Source: Dichetophora obliterata (Eukaryota; Arthropoda; Insecta; Diptera; Sciomyzidae). Taken from it: DNA of 64,000 nucleotides. The stretch spans positions 177,501,093 to 177,565,092 of the forward strand of contig OY986438.1 of the NCBI GenBank assembly GCA_963920525.1, in the 5' to 3' direction. How positions within the stretch are numbered: the stretch's first letter is position 1; each line of letters begins with the position of its first letter. The notes under the pieces were generated by a model. That model made no database searches and was not told where the DNA came from. It saw only the letters and a program-made list of their open reading frames with translations. Shown one piece after another: positions 1-11,670 of the stretch. The translations under genes were made by a program, and so were the position numbers.

Positions 1-29
1 AGATACGAGCTTAAGTATCGAATTTCATC

Positions 30-160
30 ACGATAGGTTGAAACCACAGACAGACAGCCAGACCGACCTGGCTAAATCGACTCGGGTTGGGATGCTGATT
101 AAGAATGTATATACAGTTCTATAGCTACCACGCCTTTTCATGGGTGTTACAAACGGAATA
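30..160 (+). repeat. Dispersed fly repeat (GACAGAC...GGGTGTTACAAA type)
   Basis: The order GACAGACAGCCAGACCGACC, GGCTAAATCGACTC, GGATGCTGATTAAGAAT and TGGGTGTTACAAACGG resembles a dispersed repeat I know from fly genomes (from memory, not checked). A second, shorter copy with GGGATGCTGATCAAGAGTATAT and GACGTTACAGGCGG lies at 4081-4160. The family name is not assigned. Confidence 0.5.
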
Positions 161-2202
161 GCACAAAAATTTGTCTGAAAGTTGGGCGTGTCTGTGGGCG
201 GATTTTATCCAAACTTATGTATAATTCAGATTTAGTTGTACAAAGCACTCATATCAAATTTCAAAGCTTTAGGTTTATTTTTACTATTTATGGCCAAAAC
301 TTGTATGAAGTCCTCCCACTGTGCGTCAGATTAAGTTCAAACTTTCGGAATATTATTACCCCAGTGTTCAATTATTTTGATACAGACACTCAACATAAGC
401 TGCAAGTTTATTAATAAATAGGTAGAAAAGCGCACCGGGAAATAGCTAGTATGTATATAAAACTTAGTTCAGCAATTAACCTTGGCAAGGAAAATATATT
501 ATAATTTGTGGGCAATTTGTTTGAAGTAGTGAAAAGTCGACATTTTACTTTTATACAAAGGAAGAGGAACATCAGAGATATATGTACATTTGTTAAATTA
601 TAAAAATATCGGCCACATTAAAAAACAGAAATGACGAGAAAACACTTTTCAAAGCCTATTTGGGTCATAAAATTTCCATAGAAGTGCTCCACCTTGTATG
701 CAAAAAAATAGCAGATTTCAGATATTCAATAAAAGGGTGTATGTTTCTGCCCTCTAGTGAGATAAGTCTCAAAAACAATACCCTTATTTAAGTTGTTTTA
801 AGAAATCAGTTAAAAAGAGTATCGTCTTCAAAATGAAGCTATCTCTTTTGATCTTAGTACATCACCCGGTACAGCACAAATCCATTTCCAAAACGCGCAA
901 TAAACATGACACCGTTGTTAAAATATATACAACAAAAAATTTAACTAATCAACTAGTAGGTTTTGAAATAAATTACACATAAAGCAAACAAAGAAAATCT
1001 ACTTAAATAACGCTACACGTGAAGATTTTGCTGACAAAAAGCATTTTAATTTCTATACAAAAGCCAAAAAATAAGTTTAGCTACAAATAAATTTTCACTA
1101 TTAGTTGTATCAGTGTTTGTGAGTGAAAATTTTGAAGTGAAAATGTTAAAGGATAAAGTTTGTAAAAAAACTAACTGTGGGCATTTATGTTTTTGAATTG
1201 AGGTAAAAGTAAAGGTTTTTGTTCTTGACACTTGTAGTCCGTTTTGGTTTTTTTTGTAGCATTTTTTATAAGCAAACGATTATGTACACATTTTCTTATA
1301 AATATTATCATTGAAAGAAAATCGCGTAAGTTTTGAAATGTAAACTCATCAGAAATAACGCCGGTATAAACTTGAATAAACATTCTTGCTCTTCTGTGAT
1401 AATGATGATGTAGGAGTAATTCTCTAAATTTGTAAATAGAAGAAGGGTTCCGTGGTTTCGGGCATGACGGATGAGCTGCAAATTCGTCTTTTATGAATGC
1501 AGTTTTAGTTGCCGTTACAAAGCACACAATAAATAAGCATCGAAATTCACTTACCTTGGTTGTTCCAGCTTTGCTAATAGCAAAAGTGTGTTTTATAGGC
1601 CAGAACTAAGTTATTTTTCGTAAATTTTTGACGTTTAGAATAGTCTGAATATAGCGAGCCAATGAACGATGTGTTTTTATTATGCAGTACTTTTTTTCTA
1701 AGTAGTTAATTATAATAGGATTTAAGAAACTTACTTACCTGTTATTTTTTTTTCATTGGTTCCTCGTTAAAAAACCGTTTGTGCATCTAAAGATATCAAT
1801 TCAAGGCCATGGAAGAGAATAATGCTTAAAACTTAAAACTATTAAAATTTTTACTCAATTCAAACTCAATCAAAATGATATCTTATTTTGAGAATAGGGT
1901 TATTTAATTTCATTTGACAGAGGTTGTGTGGCAAGTTCCAAATTTAGTGTTGCCTTGTTTTTCTTTACATCTTCCTATTAGAAAAATAAATAAAATATGC
2001 CAAATTGCTGTAATATTTATATAGTATGTATCTTTGACTGTGCCGAAGCAGCCTGCAAGACTCTCACAGCCCTGCTTAAGCAAGAATGATAGAACAACAG
2101 ATTCCAACAAAAGTTACTTTGAAAAATTTAGGAAGATGTTTTTATTTAAATGACGTAACTTTGTGTGTGATGTGAAAATGTGACCAGAGTAAAATATTAA
2201 CG

Positions 2203-4060
2203 CCCGAATAAGGGTCGAACAATGGTCAAACATGGTTTGAAATAGTCAAAAAACCCACTCGGCTAAAAAGCGGCCAAACTAGAGTTGAACAACGGCATTT
2301 TTGAAACAAAAAACTGTCATAAATTTTGTCTTCGAGCTTATGTAAAAAAAACATTTACAACCTAAATCAACACAAAAAATTAATTTTTTAACTGAAGTTT
2401 AATTAAGGAAAATTTAACAAAGTGACAAAAAAAAAATACAATTGTGATCAGATTTGGATTGTTGAAATTTCGTAATCTGAATCTTTATATTGGCGCTTAA
2501 AATTGCTTTCCATTGGCTATACAAGATAGCCAATATAATTACAGTTTTCCTTGAAATTAGTGTTATACTCGTTATCACAAACAGCCAGATGGAAAGAAAT
2601 ACGAATATTGCCAAATCGACTCTTGCCGAACAGAGGTCGAACTAGGGTCGAACAGAAGTCTTTATAAACCCATGTTCTATCATAAATTTTTCCTTCGAGC
2701 TTACGCAAAAATACAAAAAAAAAAAACAACAAATGCAATACAGAAAATGTAATAGGAATTGAGGTTATGACTGGAATTTAATAAATTCCGAAACAAAAAA
2801 CAAAAGCAACATCTCTAAAACTTTACCAATTAAGTTGTGCTTCAGATTGGGTATTCTTTATGTCAGCAAAAAGGATTTGGCTGCGAATTTTGAGCAAATT
2901 TTTTTCCTGAACAACTCTTATTTGCAAATGTATTTTATTTATAAATTAGCCATATCAGCACTAGAAAGAAATTTAACCGAGCTTGTATTGATCAATAGTT
3001 GTGTAAATTTTATTTATTACATATATGTTTTGAAAACGAATTGGCCGATTTAGCCTTTAAGAGCACTTTGACGGAGATCCTTTTATTCGATCAACTGCAT
3101 TGGGCATGTTATGAAATGCATGTATAGTACCCAAATGATCCAGAACTGGACCTAAGTGCTTTATGCCGACTCCAAATGGCTTATGTCCTTAAGAGGCAAG
3201 TTTTGCTTTTTGAGGTTTGCCATTGTCTGCAGAGAGGTGACGGCCGAACAGTAATATTAATTTGATTGGAAAAAATTGTATGTAGTTGGTGGGATTGAAT
3301 CACCAGGGCTTATGTAGAATAAATGGGCAAATATTTCAAGCATAATTATTATTATCTAAGTGCCATATTTTACGGTGTTGAAAGTTGATAGAATGGTTAA
3401 AGTTGAATTTTGCAGAAATCTGTAGGTACAATTTTTGCTTAAAAAATCCCCATTAATTTGTGAAGTGTGATAAAATTGATTGCTTCAAAATATTATAAAG
3501 AAAATTAAATTGGGCTTAAATCATAAATTCGATTTTTTTAAATTTTTATTTTTAAAGTTAAAAATTAAAAATTTTTGTAAAATTCAACTATAGCCATTTA
3601 AAAAACTATTTTACGGTCTTAGACAATAAAAATTATACCTGAAATTTTTGCATATTTATTCCTCATTCTACTTTATAAAGACTTACCACCATAAACATTA
3701 ATTTCTTAGGAGAGTTATAGAACAATTTGTGTTTGAACTGTTTTTAATCACATTTTTGAGGCTCTGATTCAAAACCGAATGGCTAATTACCACTAGCGGT
3801 GCACATTTGCTATGCAGATGTTATTTTTTACCCTTATTGTGTATGAAAATGAGTGCGACGAGAAAAAAATACTTCTGCATATTTCATATATTTTATGGGT
3901 TCTCTAATGTATATAAATATATGTGATTTATTTATACATTTAATTTATTTCAGAATTGAATTAAAATTCAATAGGAAAAACCATGTTTGTTGTTCAATGC
4001 TGTTCGACTTATGTTTGGCCGCTGTTTGAACCTTGTTCGCATATTGTTTGGCCTTAGTTA
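2203..4060. mobile_element. Composite inverted-repeat element, copy 1 (CCCGAATAA / GGTCGAAC family)
   Basis: The left end begins CCCGAATAAGGGTCGAACAA and carries repeated GGTCGAAC words. The right end (3985-4060) carries the complement (GTTCGACTT, GTTTGAACCTTGTTCG, TTTGGCC). The left end is partly duplicated at about 2605-2720, where GGTCGAAC and the CTTCGAGCTTA motif recur. Inside lies a SINE-derived module on the minus strand (3131-3317). It is non-coding; I infer a non-autonomous DNA element. No clean target duplication was found. Related copies are at 44950-46050 and 48152-49381. Confidence 0.55.
3131..3317 (-). repeat. tRNA-derived SINE remnant inside the composite element
   Basis: Collinear with the better SINE at 15350-15607: GGACCT, ATGCCGACTCCAAATGGCTT, the TGCAGAGAGGTGACGGCCGAAC block and a decayed box-B region. 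The tRNA-like head is truncated. Minus orientation, because box B reads on that strand. Confidence 0.65.
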
Positions 4061-4080
4061 AGAAATTTTATTTTAACTCA

Positions 4081-4160
4081 GGGATGCTGATCAAGAGTAT
4101 ATGCTTTCTATGCCTGCAACATCTTCTTATGGACGTTACAGGCGGAGTGACGAAAATAAA
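4081..4160 (+). repeat. Second copy of the dispersed fly repeat
   Basis: Shares GGATGCTGATYAAGARTATAT and the GTTACARRCGGA motif with 80-160, at similar spacing. It starts directly after the right end of the composite element 2203-4060. Confidence 0.45.
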
Positions 4161-4360
4161 ATATCACTTGCACAGTACGCATTGGGCCATAAAATGCTTA
4201 TTTCACAGCTATTGCTTGTATTAACACGAATTTGTTTTCCCACAAGTTCCAATAATAGAGCAGATAAATTGGTTTGAAATGAAAATTGTTATTTCTGGAA
4301 TCATTGGTTTTCGAATTCTGCATTCAATTCTGTGAATAAAAATAGTTTGGAGCATTTGAG

Positions 4361-4489
4361 TACGGTGAATTTATTTTCCCTTAAATCATTTGATCAAAGA
4401 ATTTGATATGAATGAAATAACACTCATAAGTACTTTAAGGTATGTACAATTCTTTCAATGAAATTTTGGGAAAAAATAAATTCACCGTA
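4361..4489. repeat. Short foldback (TACGGTGAATTTATTTTCCC arms)
   Basis: The 20-bp arm at 4361-4380 returns as its reverse complement at 4468-4489 (GGGAAAAAATAAATTCACCG then TA), separated by about 87 bp. Small non-coding inverted repeat, MITE-like. Confidence 0.65.
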
Positions 4490-4809
4490 CCGATATGCTA
4501 TCGAGTAGAGTATTTCTTAGAATTTAACGTAGAATTAAAAAATCAATGATTCAAGAACGAAAAAAATTAAATTCTCCCTAATGAACTATAATTTTTAAGA
4601 AACACTTTTAGCCGCACAACCTCTGCATTCACTCCACCGTTGGTTTGTTTTAGAAAAATGACTAAATAAGAAAAAGAAAATTCATATATATTACACTTAA
4701 CATGGTTTAATTTTGCTTTCAATTAAAATCATGAATAAAATAAAAAATACAGAGAGCTGCAATGCAACACTGAAAGAGAATAAAAGTTTTTAGCTGTGAG
4801 TAAGGTCAT

Positions 4810-4972
4810 GGCCAGAGTAAACGCCGATTCAGACAGCCAGGTAGATAGGCGCAGGAAAATTGTGTGAATAAGCGAGATAAAAGTCAGCTTGGCTTTATTT
4901 CTCTCTCGTTTCTTCGTAGGCAGCAATCTGCGCCTGTCTGCCTGCCTGTCTGAATCGGCGTTCAGTCTGGCC
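4810..4972. repeat. GC-richer foldback with GGCCAGAG...ACGCCGATTCAGACAG arms
   Basis: The arm at 4810-4853 and its complement at 4929-4972 are about 44 bp each with a ~75-bp loop. The arms are clearly GC-richer than their surroundings. It is non-coding and would form a strong hairpin in either strand's RNA. Confidence 0.75.
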
Positions 4973-5704
4973 GCAACCTAAGAGTACCGTTCAGTAGGAA
5001 AAAAATTTGACCAGCTGATTTGCTTGAATTTCCTTTGAGTGCAGATATTGCAGCGCTCACTTACCGTGTTGTGTGCCTGGTGTGGTTACGTGGTCAACTG
5101 AGGACCTTTTTTTTTTGTTTTTTGCTTTTGCTATACGTATGCCGGAATCTGGGCGTATATGATATCAGGGTATCATTCTAGGTTAAGGCGTGTTTGTTGT
5201 GGCTTTCTTTTGGCATTTTTTTCAATACAAACACGACGAAACCTACGGCTTTTGATTTTTGACTGTTTAAGTTGTTGTAGTTGTGGTTTTTTGGATTGTT
5301 TTGCTAATGCTTTTACTTTTGCTATTTTTTTTTTTACTAAAACTAATTCCATGCATGCTTCGATTGGGTGCTAGTTTTCTTTTTGTGATTGAATTGCAAA
5401 TGATTAGAGGTTGTTGAATGAAGAAGAAGTAGAATAAGAAGAAGGCGAAGAACATTGAATGCTTTTTGCAGCTTTTATACCGTAAAAGCATGTTTCAATG
5501 AGTTTGCATTTATTTTCTCTGAATGATAGTATTTTATTCATCTTGGAAAAATTCAACGAGAACATACAAATACGAAAAAAGAGATTTGTTGTTGTTGTAA
5601 TTGTAATTTGTATTGTTGTTTTATTAGTAGATGTTGTAGGATGTGGTATAGAAAAAGTTTTACTTTGTTGCATTAAGTTTTGCAAAACTTTTTCATGTGT
5701 TGGT

Positions 5705-5785
5705 TGATTGCTTGTTTTGCTATTGCTATTGCTTTTGCTTTTGCTTTTGCTTTTGCATTTGCATCTGCATTTGCGGTTGCTTCTA
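5705..5785. repeat. TTTTGC / GCTATT hexanucleotide repeat
   Basis: An imperfect array of TTTTGC, TATTGC and TTTGCA units. It yields a low-complexity Lys/Ser open frame on the minus strand that I do not regard as a protein. Confidence 0.85.
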
Positions 5786-6628
5786 ACGCAATAAAAAAGA
5801 TTTTCTTTAACAAAAAATTTTGGGTTGTGTTTGTGTTGCTGTTGTGAAAATTTTTTGCAAAAGAAAATTGTTTTTGTCAAAAATAAATCGAAGTGAAATT
5901 TGCTATACATATTATTTATGTATGCATGTATGTTTGTATGTACATTTCAATTGTTATTAAAATTATGGTGTGAGTGAGCAAGTGTTATTTTGTTGTTGTT
6001 GTATTTGTTGTGCATACACAATTTTTCGGGCATAATTAGTCCATTTTTTATGCCATAAAAATTGTGTATTTAATAAAAAAGGAAATCATAAAAAAAGAAG
6101 AAATAGTGAGATAGTTAAAAGTAGTTAATCACATAGTTAGATAGAGCGAAAGAGTAATATATTTATATAAATAGATAGATAGTTATAGTTATATAGATGT
6201 AGTTAAAACTTTGAATTGCAATAAAGTTGTATAAATATTGGTGAGTTTAAGTGAGTAAAAACAAAAAATGGCACTTTAAATGGCAGCGGTGACTGTTGCC
6301 ACGCCCAGCAGCTCAAATAAAAGCTTTTAAGTACTTAAATATTTTAGCATAGTTAATTATATAATGTGTAAGTTTTGTTCGAAATATCATAAATAAAATT
6401 TATAAACAAAAATAAATTTTGGCTTGGTGTAAGAGTGTGTAAATAGTTTTTGCAACAGAAAACAAAAAACATTTTTCTCAACTTTGACACCGAGACACCG
6501 AGCAATTTAGGCTTACAACAAATAAAATAATTATCCAATTCAAGTCAATTCAATTTATATGAAATTAAGACAAATTTCTGATCAAGACATTTTGGACAAT
6601 TATAATTATATTGCTGTATATGTGTTTA

Positions 6629-7018
<390 letters not shown>

Positions 7019-7081
7019 TTATTTTAAGTGTAATCAAAGTTTAATGTAATCAAATTTAGTCATATATACAGTATTATATAT

Positions 7082-7142
7082 ACAGCATACGAGAGAGAGA
7101 GATAAAAAGTGAGAAAGAGAGGGAGAGAAAAAGAGAAGAGAA
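7082..7142. repeat. GA-rich tract (CU-rich in the Rdl transcript)
   Basis: GAGAGAGAGAGATAAAAAGT followed by more GA-rich sequence. In the sense of the gene this is a CT-rich tract 80-140 nt before the exon 7 acceptor, which could act as a pyrimidine-tract protein site. That role is inference only. Confidence 0.75.
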
Positions 7143-8743
7143 CAAAAGTCATTATTATTATATGTTATTTAATAAGATTTCATTGCATAAAATAGCGATT
7201 ATTTATTGGGTTAGTAAGAAGAATCGAAACAAAATTTAAGAGATAAATAATAAAAATTGAAAAATTTTTGTAAAGAATAACCGAGTAAAAAACTCGTTTA
7301 ATAAAAAAAAAAACATGTAGAAATAGATCATGCACATACTAAGTAATTAAATTATCTTCGGAGAATTCAAATATTACCATAAGCGAAAACTGAAGAATTT
7401 GTGTATTATAAAAATTTATTTTGTAAAAATATATACAAAAGACCGTTTTTCTTATTTTTGGAAGGAAAGTGCTGAAAAGCTGTTTTATATTAATAGACGA
7501 AGTTAAAAAAAAATGTAAATTGATATATCTAGATGTGATGTACGAATATTAATTAATGCTAGAATAAATAAAAACTTAAATTTTTGGACTTTATGTCCGT
7601 GGACATTATGTCATCCCACCTAAGTCTTCACCATGTATCAACGGAATATGTATCAGAAAATAAGGGACGACGAGAAGCGGCCAGTGCTGAAATCTACTGG
7701 GAAGGCCAGGAAGTCTGGGGCTAGATATGCTGGTGCAGCCAAGACTATCAGAATGGCTGTACTTCCGAAATCTTTCCCTGAACACATATTCAGCCGATAG
7801 GAACAGAGGCAGGTTGAGGAATTCCTAGTAGATGAAATTAACAAAGGCTTGAGGACAAAACTCCAGTGCGATGTCCTCCACTTCAGACCAGACTCATACA
7901 TGTGGACTGTATTAGACTAAACACGGCAAAATGGTTGAGAACCATTATACCGAAACTGACTGGCTGGAATGGCAGTGAGTTATCAGCGTGTGCGGCGGAC
8001 GATATACCCTGTGTCCGCATGGTAACAGTGTGCTGTACAAAGCAGCAGAAGCAGACAATAAGAAACTTCTGGAGCTTATATATTGAGGATATATAATAAG
8101 TCATTGGAAGAAATCAAAGCCAACAACTGTGTTATACGATACAGGTTTGGTTGTTTTTCAATCAACATACATAAACCGAAAGGGGAGCAACATTTGAAAG
8201 AAATAAACTCATGGTGGCAAGGCTGTTATAACAATCGAAGTGGTTAAGGAAGTGGCAGTGGAGGCAGCAGGAGGCAAAGAAGAGGAAATAACTCTGGAAA
8301 TAGCATGCCACCAACGATGACATGTCAGAGGTCAGTACACTGACGTCGGATGAAGAGGTGGTATAAAAGTAAAGAATGACCAACACTAAGAATGCCGAAA
8401 TCAATCAAAACCATGCTAAATATGACTCGGCGATCATAGCCAGGGCAACCCTTAGGTCAAAACTAGGGACAGTGCTGGAACCCTGTGTCTTCAGAGGTCA
8501 TAATAGAGGTCTGACAGGAGATACTACACAGGTAATCTGGGATATAAGATGTGACAATCCGAGAGCGTGCGTATTATTAACAAAAGGTTAGACTTATATT
8601 TGTCTTTCAGATTTTCTTACAGGAGATCTGAGCGCAAAACAGATCCGGTACACTTAAATGGAATCGTACACGAGATCTTTGTAGCAGCAGGGTACTTCCC
8701 AAGAAACGATGCCATCGCACCACCGGACATCTTTGATTAACTG

Positions 8744-9004
8744 TTGAGCTACTGCATAAGAAAGAAATTGCCACTTATACTCGGATGTGATGCAACTGCA
8801 CCAAAACCAACAAAAGGCGTCAGTAACTTCCTTTTTACACTTAGTAAAAATTTAGCAATTTTTAATGTGAGAACCACACCAATATTTGTAACCGTGGCGC
8901 GTAAAGAGGTTCTGGACATAATTCTTGGAAATATTCTTGCTAGGGATCTAATTAGGAACTGGAGAGTTTCAAAAGAACTCTCAATGACTGATTATATGGA
9001 ATGA
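8744..9004 (+). pseudogene. LINE endonuclease domain remnant
   Basis: 86 codons open. It shows the C-terminal half of an AP-like endonuclease: the GCD-A core, the F.V....FVTVARKEVLDI strand and the NWRVSKELSMTDY end, which corresponds to W.VS...S.SDH in active elements. The final catalytic SDH is TDY here and the HH after GCDANA is missing, so it is inactive. Part of the LINE at 7620-11740. Confidence 0.75.
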
Positions 9005-9539
9005 GTAATAATATTAGAGCTGAACTAGAATTAGAAATAATAGTAGAACGCTTTATTAAAACTATGTTAGATGCATATACAGACAGTTGTCCAATAAGTA
9101 AAGCTTGTGGGTGGAACAAAAACTTATCTAAACTGAGAACAAATGTACGTCAATTATTCAACCGGGCAAAGAGAAACGGGTAATGGTGAGCATACAGGAG
9201 TACACTAACGCAATATAACAAGGAGATAAGAGCAGCAAAGCAAGCCAAGTGTAGGAACTCCTGTAAAAGAATGGAACATACCACTGACGCATCATACTTT
9301 ATAAGGTTATGGACAGTGGTAGCAATATATCCTCTGCAAGTCTGAAAAAAAAGCGTTGGAAATTTTACTGAGTATAAGGAAGAGAAGACCCAACTTCTCT
9401 TTAATACTCAGTTCCCAGGTTCCATTGCTCCTACAGAAACAGGACATGTACTAATAGAAACACTAGGTAGAATCAACAGGAACAGCTGGAATGCAGCAAA
9501 GGACATATGTACAGAGCCAAGATTAAGGTGGGCGCTGAT

Positions 9540-10680
9540 TACCTTTAAGCCACTGAAATCACCAGGTTTTTATGGAATTTTTTCGACACTGCTGCCAAAG
9601 AGGTATAAACATTCTTCTAAATCCTCTTATGAAAATAGCTAGAGACAGTATTGCATATTGTTATATACCAACTGCATGGAGGCGGGAAAGAGTGGTCTTA
9701 ATTCCGAAGACAGAAGAGAGGGACCTTCTTCTCCCGAAATCCTTCAGGCCACTTTGTCTAACATCCTTCTAATTAAAAACTCTAGAAAAAGTAATTGCCA
9801 AATATGTAAGGACCAGTGTCTTAATAACATCCCCTGTACACCCCTGTCAGCATGCATATCGATCAGATAGATCAACAGCGCCTTCAACGTACTTCAGGAA
9901 ACCTTAGATATGAAAGAAACAGCACTATGTGCTTGTCTTGACGGAGAAGGCGCTTTTGACAGTAATTTTCATGAAGCCATAAGTAAAGCTCTTACCCACA
10001 GAGGGGTCAATAACAGCCTAACGAAATGAACGGGTAATATGCTCAGTGCTAGGACAATAGAAACTAGTACTAGCACTATTACAGCAACTGCAACAAGAGG
10101 TTGTCTACAAAGAGGAGTATTATATATTCTAATTTTGAGCATTGTAGTAGATTTTTAGCATTGTTGAACGTTGGTAGGCTATGCTGATAACAAAGAATTT
10201 AACTGCAGGGGAAAATTTGAAGAGACCCTGTGTGATAGAAATGAAATGAGCCTTAAGGTAACAAACAAATGGTGCAAAAAGATTGAACTGTACATAAGTC
10301 CGGAAAAAACCAGCATCATACCATTTTCCTGCTAATATAAACTTGAAAACCTTGAACCTATAGCTTTAGATGGAACAGAGATAGAATTCCAAAGGGAAGT
10401 TAAATTCTTGGGAGTACTTATAGACCAGAAACTACTTTGGAAAATACATTTGAGCGAACTATCAAAGAAAGCTGTTAGAACATTTATGATTAGCATATCC
10501 TTCATGGAAAAAAGCTGGGGATGAACCTCACAAATACTGCTATGGATATATAGCATAAACATACGTCTCATGATTGCGTATAGCTCAGTCATCTGAGTAG
10601 GAAAAACAAAATAACATACAGTTATCCTTGCGCTAAGCAAACTACAGAGATTGGCTTGCGTGTGCATCACCGGAGTCATG
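9540..10680 (+). pseudogene. LINE reverse transcriptase remnant (YADN)
   Basis: The reverse transcriptase domain is spread over several frames. Readable pieces are FKPLKSPGF, AYCYIPTAWRRERVVLIPK, LCACLDGEGAFDS, TRGCLQRGVL, GYADN, TNKWCKKIELYISPEKTSII and VKFLGVLIDQKLLW. The order is that of a LINE polymerase from fingers to thumb. The second Asp of the YADD catalytic box is Asn, and there are at least four stops or frameshifts. Confidence 0.8.
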
Positions 10681-10969
10681 CGAACATGTCAACAGCATCT
10701 ATTGAGGTTCTGATAGAACTAACGCCTCTTCATGTTAACATTCAATCCCAGGCGGAGAGGGCTATTCCAAGGATGACTAGTGACGATATCGGGCTAAGAG
10801 ATTGCGCAAAAGAAATTTGATATCCTATTGAGACAATATCCTGAAATAACAACACTAAGGGGCAGAATGCATCCAAAACTAGTTTCCCTAAAAGATTCCA
10901 AACTGAAATAAGTAGTAAAATGAAATGCGAAGGTCGATCTGAAACTTATAAGATAAACCATTACATGAT

Positions 10970-11670
10970 AACATGGTACACTGACGGCTCTCTTACGGAA
11001 GAAGGGACCGGAGCAGGAGTCTGCAAACCAGGGAAACACTTTGAGCCCATGCGTAAGAATGGCAGTATATTCCAATCGGAAATATATGCGATAAACAGGT
11101 GCGTGTACTTTAACCTGGAACGTAATTACCGAAACCAAAACATATCTATCTTATTCGATATTCAAGTGGCTTTAAAGGCACTGAAATCTCATCAGGTAAC
11201 ATGAAAACTGGTGATGGAGTGCCTTGATAAACTTAATACGCTGCAGAAAAAACCGGGTAAAGCGATTTTCTCAATAGGTAAAGCGATTTTCTCAATTTCA
11301 ATAAGGAAAGATAAAGAAAGATAAAGAGGCACATACTGGAAAAATCTTCCAGGGTTGTTGCACTCTAGACTTATCTTAGGAACATACGACCGAAAGCGAT
11401 TTAAGGAATGCATGAAGCTAACAAAGAATGATCTAAGAATCATCACAGGATTTCTAACAGGTCTCTGTAGGTTAAACTATCACTTCACAAAACTGGGAGT
11501 TCAAAGTGACAGCACATGTAAAATTTGCATGGAAAACGAAGAATCTGGGATGCACATTCTGAAAAATCTGGGCTACCATATAACTCTAGACAATTCATTG
11601 AATTCAAGAGATATAGGACGTATACTAGCTTTTATCTCAGACTTTGGACTAACGGAGGCTCTTTAGTTCC
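10970..11670 (+). pseudogene. LINE RNase H and C-terminal Cys/His remnant
   Basis: TWYTDGSLTEEGTGAGVCKP is the first RNase H Asp motif. QSEIYAI supplies the Glu motif and ISILFDIQVALKAL the next Asp. A short duplicated segment (GGTAAAGCGATTTTCTCAAT twice, 11256-11300) breaks the frame. The frame then resumes (RLNYHFTKLGVQSDSTCKIC) with the Cys-rich tail typical of I/LOA elements. Confidence 0.75.

Noticed and set aside
5404..5910. 168-codon minus-strand frame rich in Lys and Ser
   Set aside because: Low-complexity translation of TTTTGC-type repeats inside an intron; no recognisable domain.
1..6625. Search for Rdl exon 8 (end of M3 and start of the M3-M4 loop)
   Set aside because: No minus-strand match to EYATVGYMAKR-like sequence; presumed outside the window.
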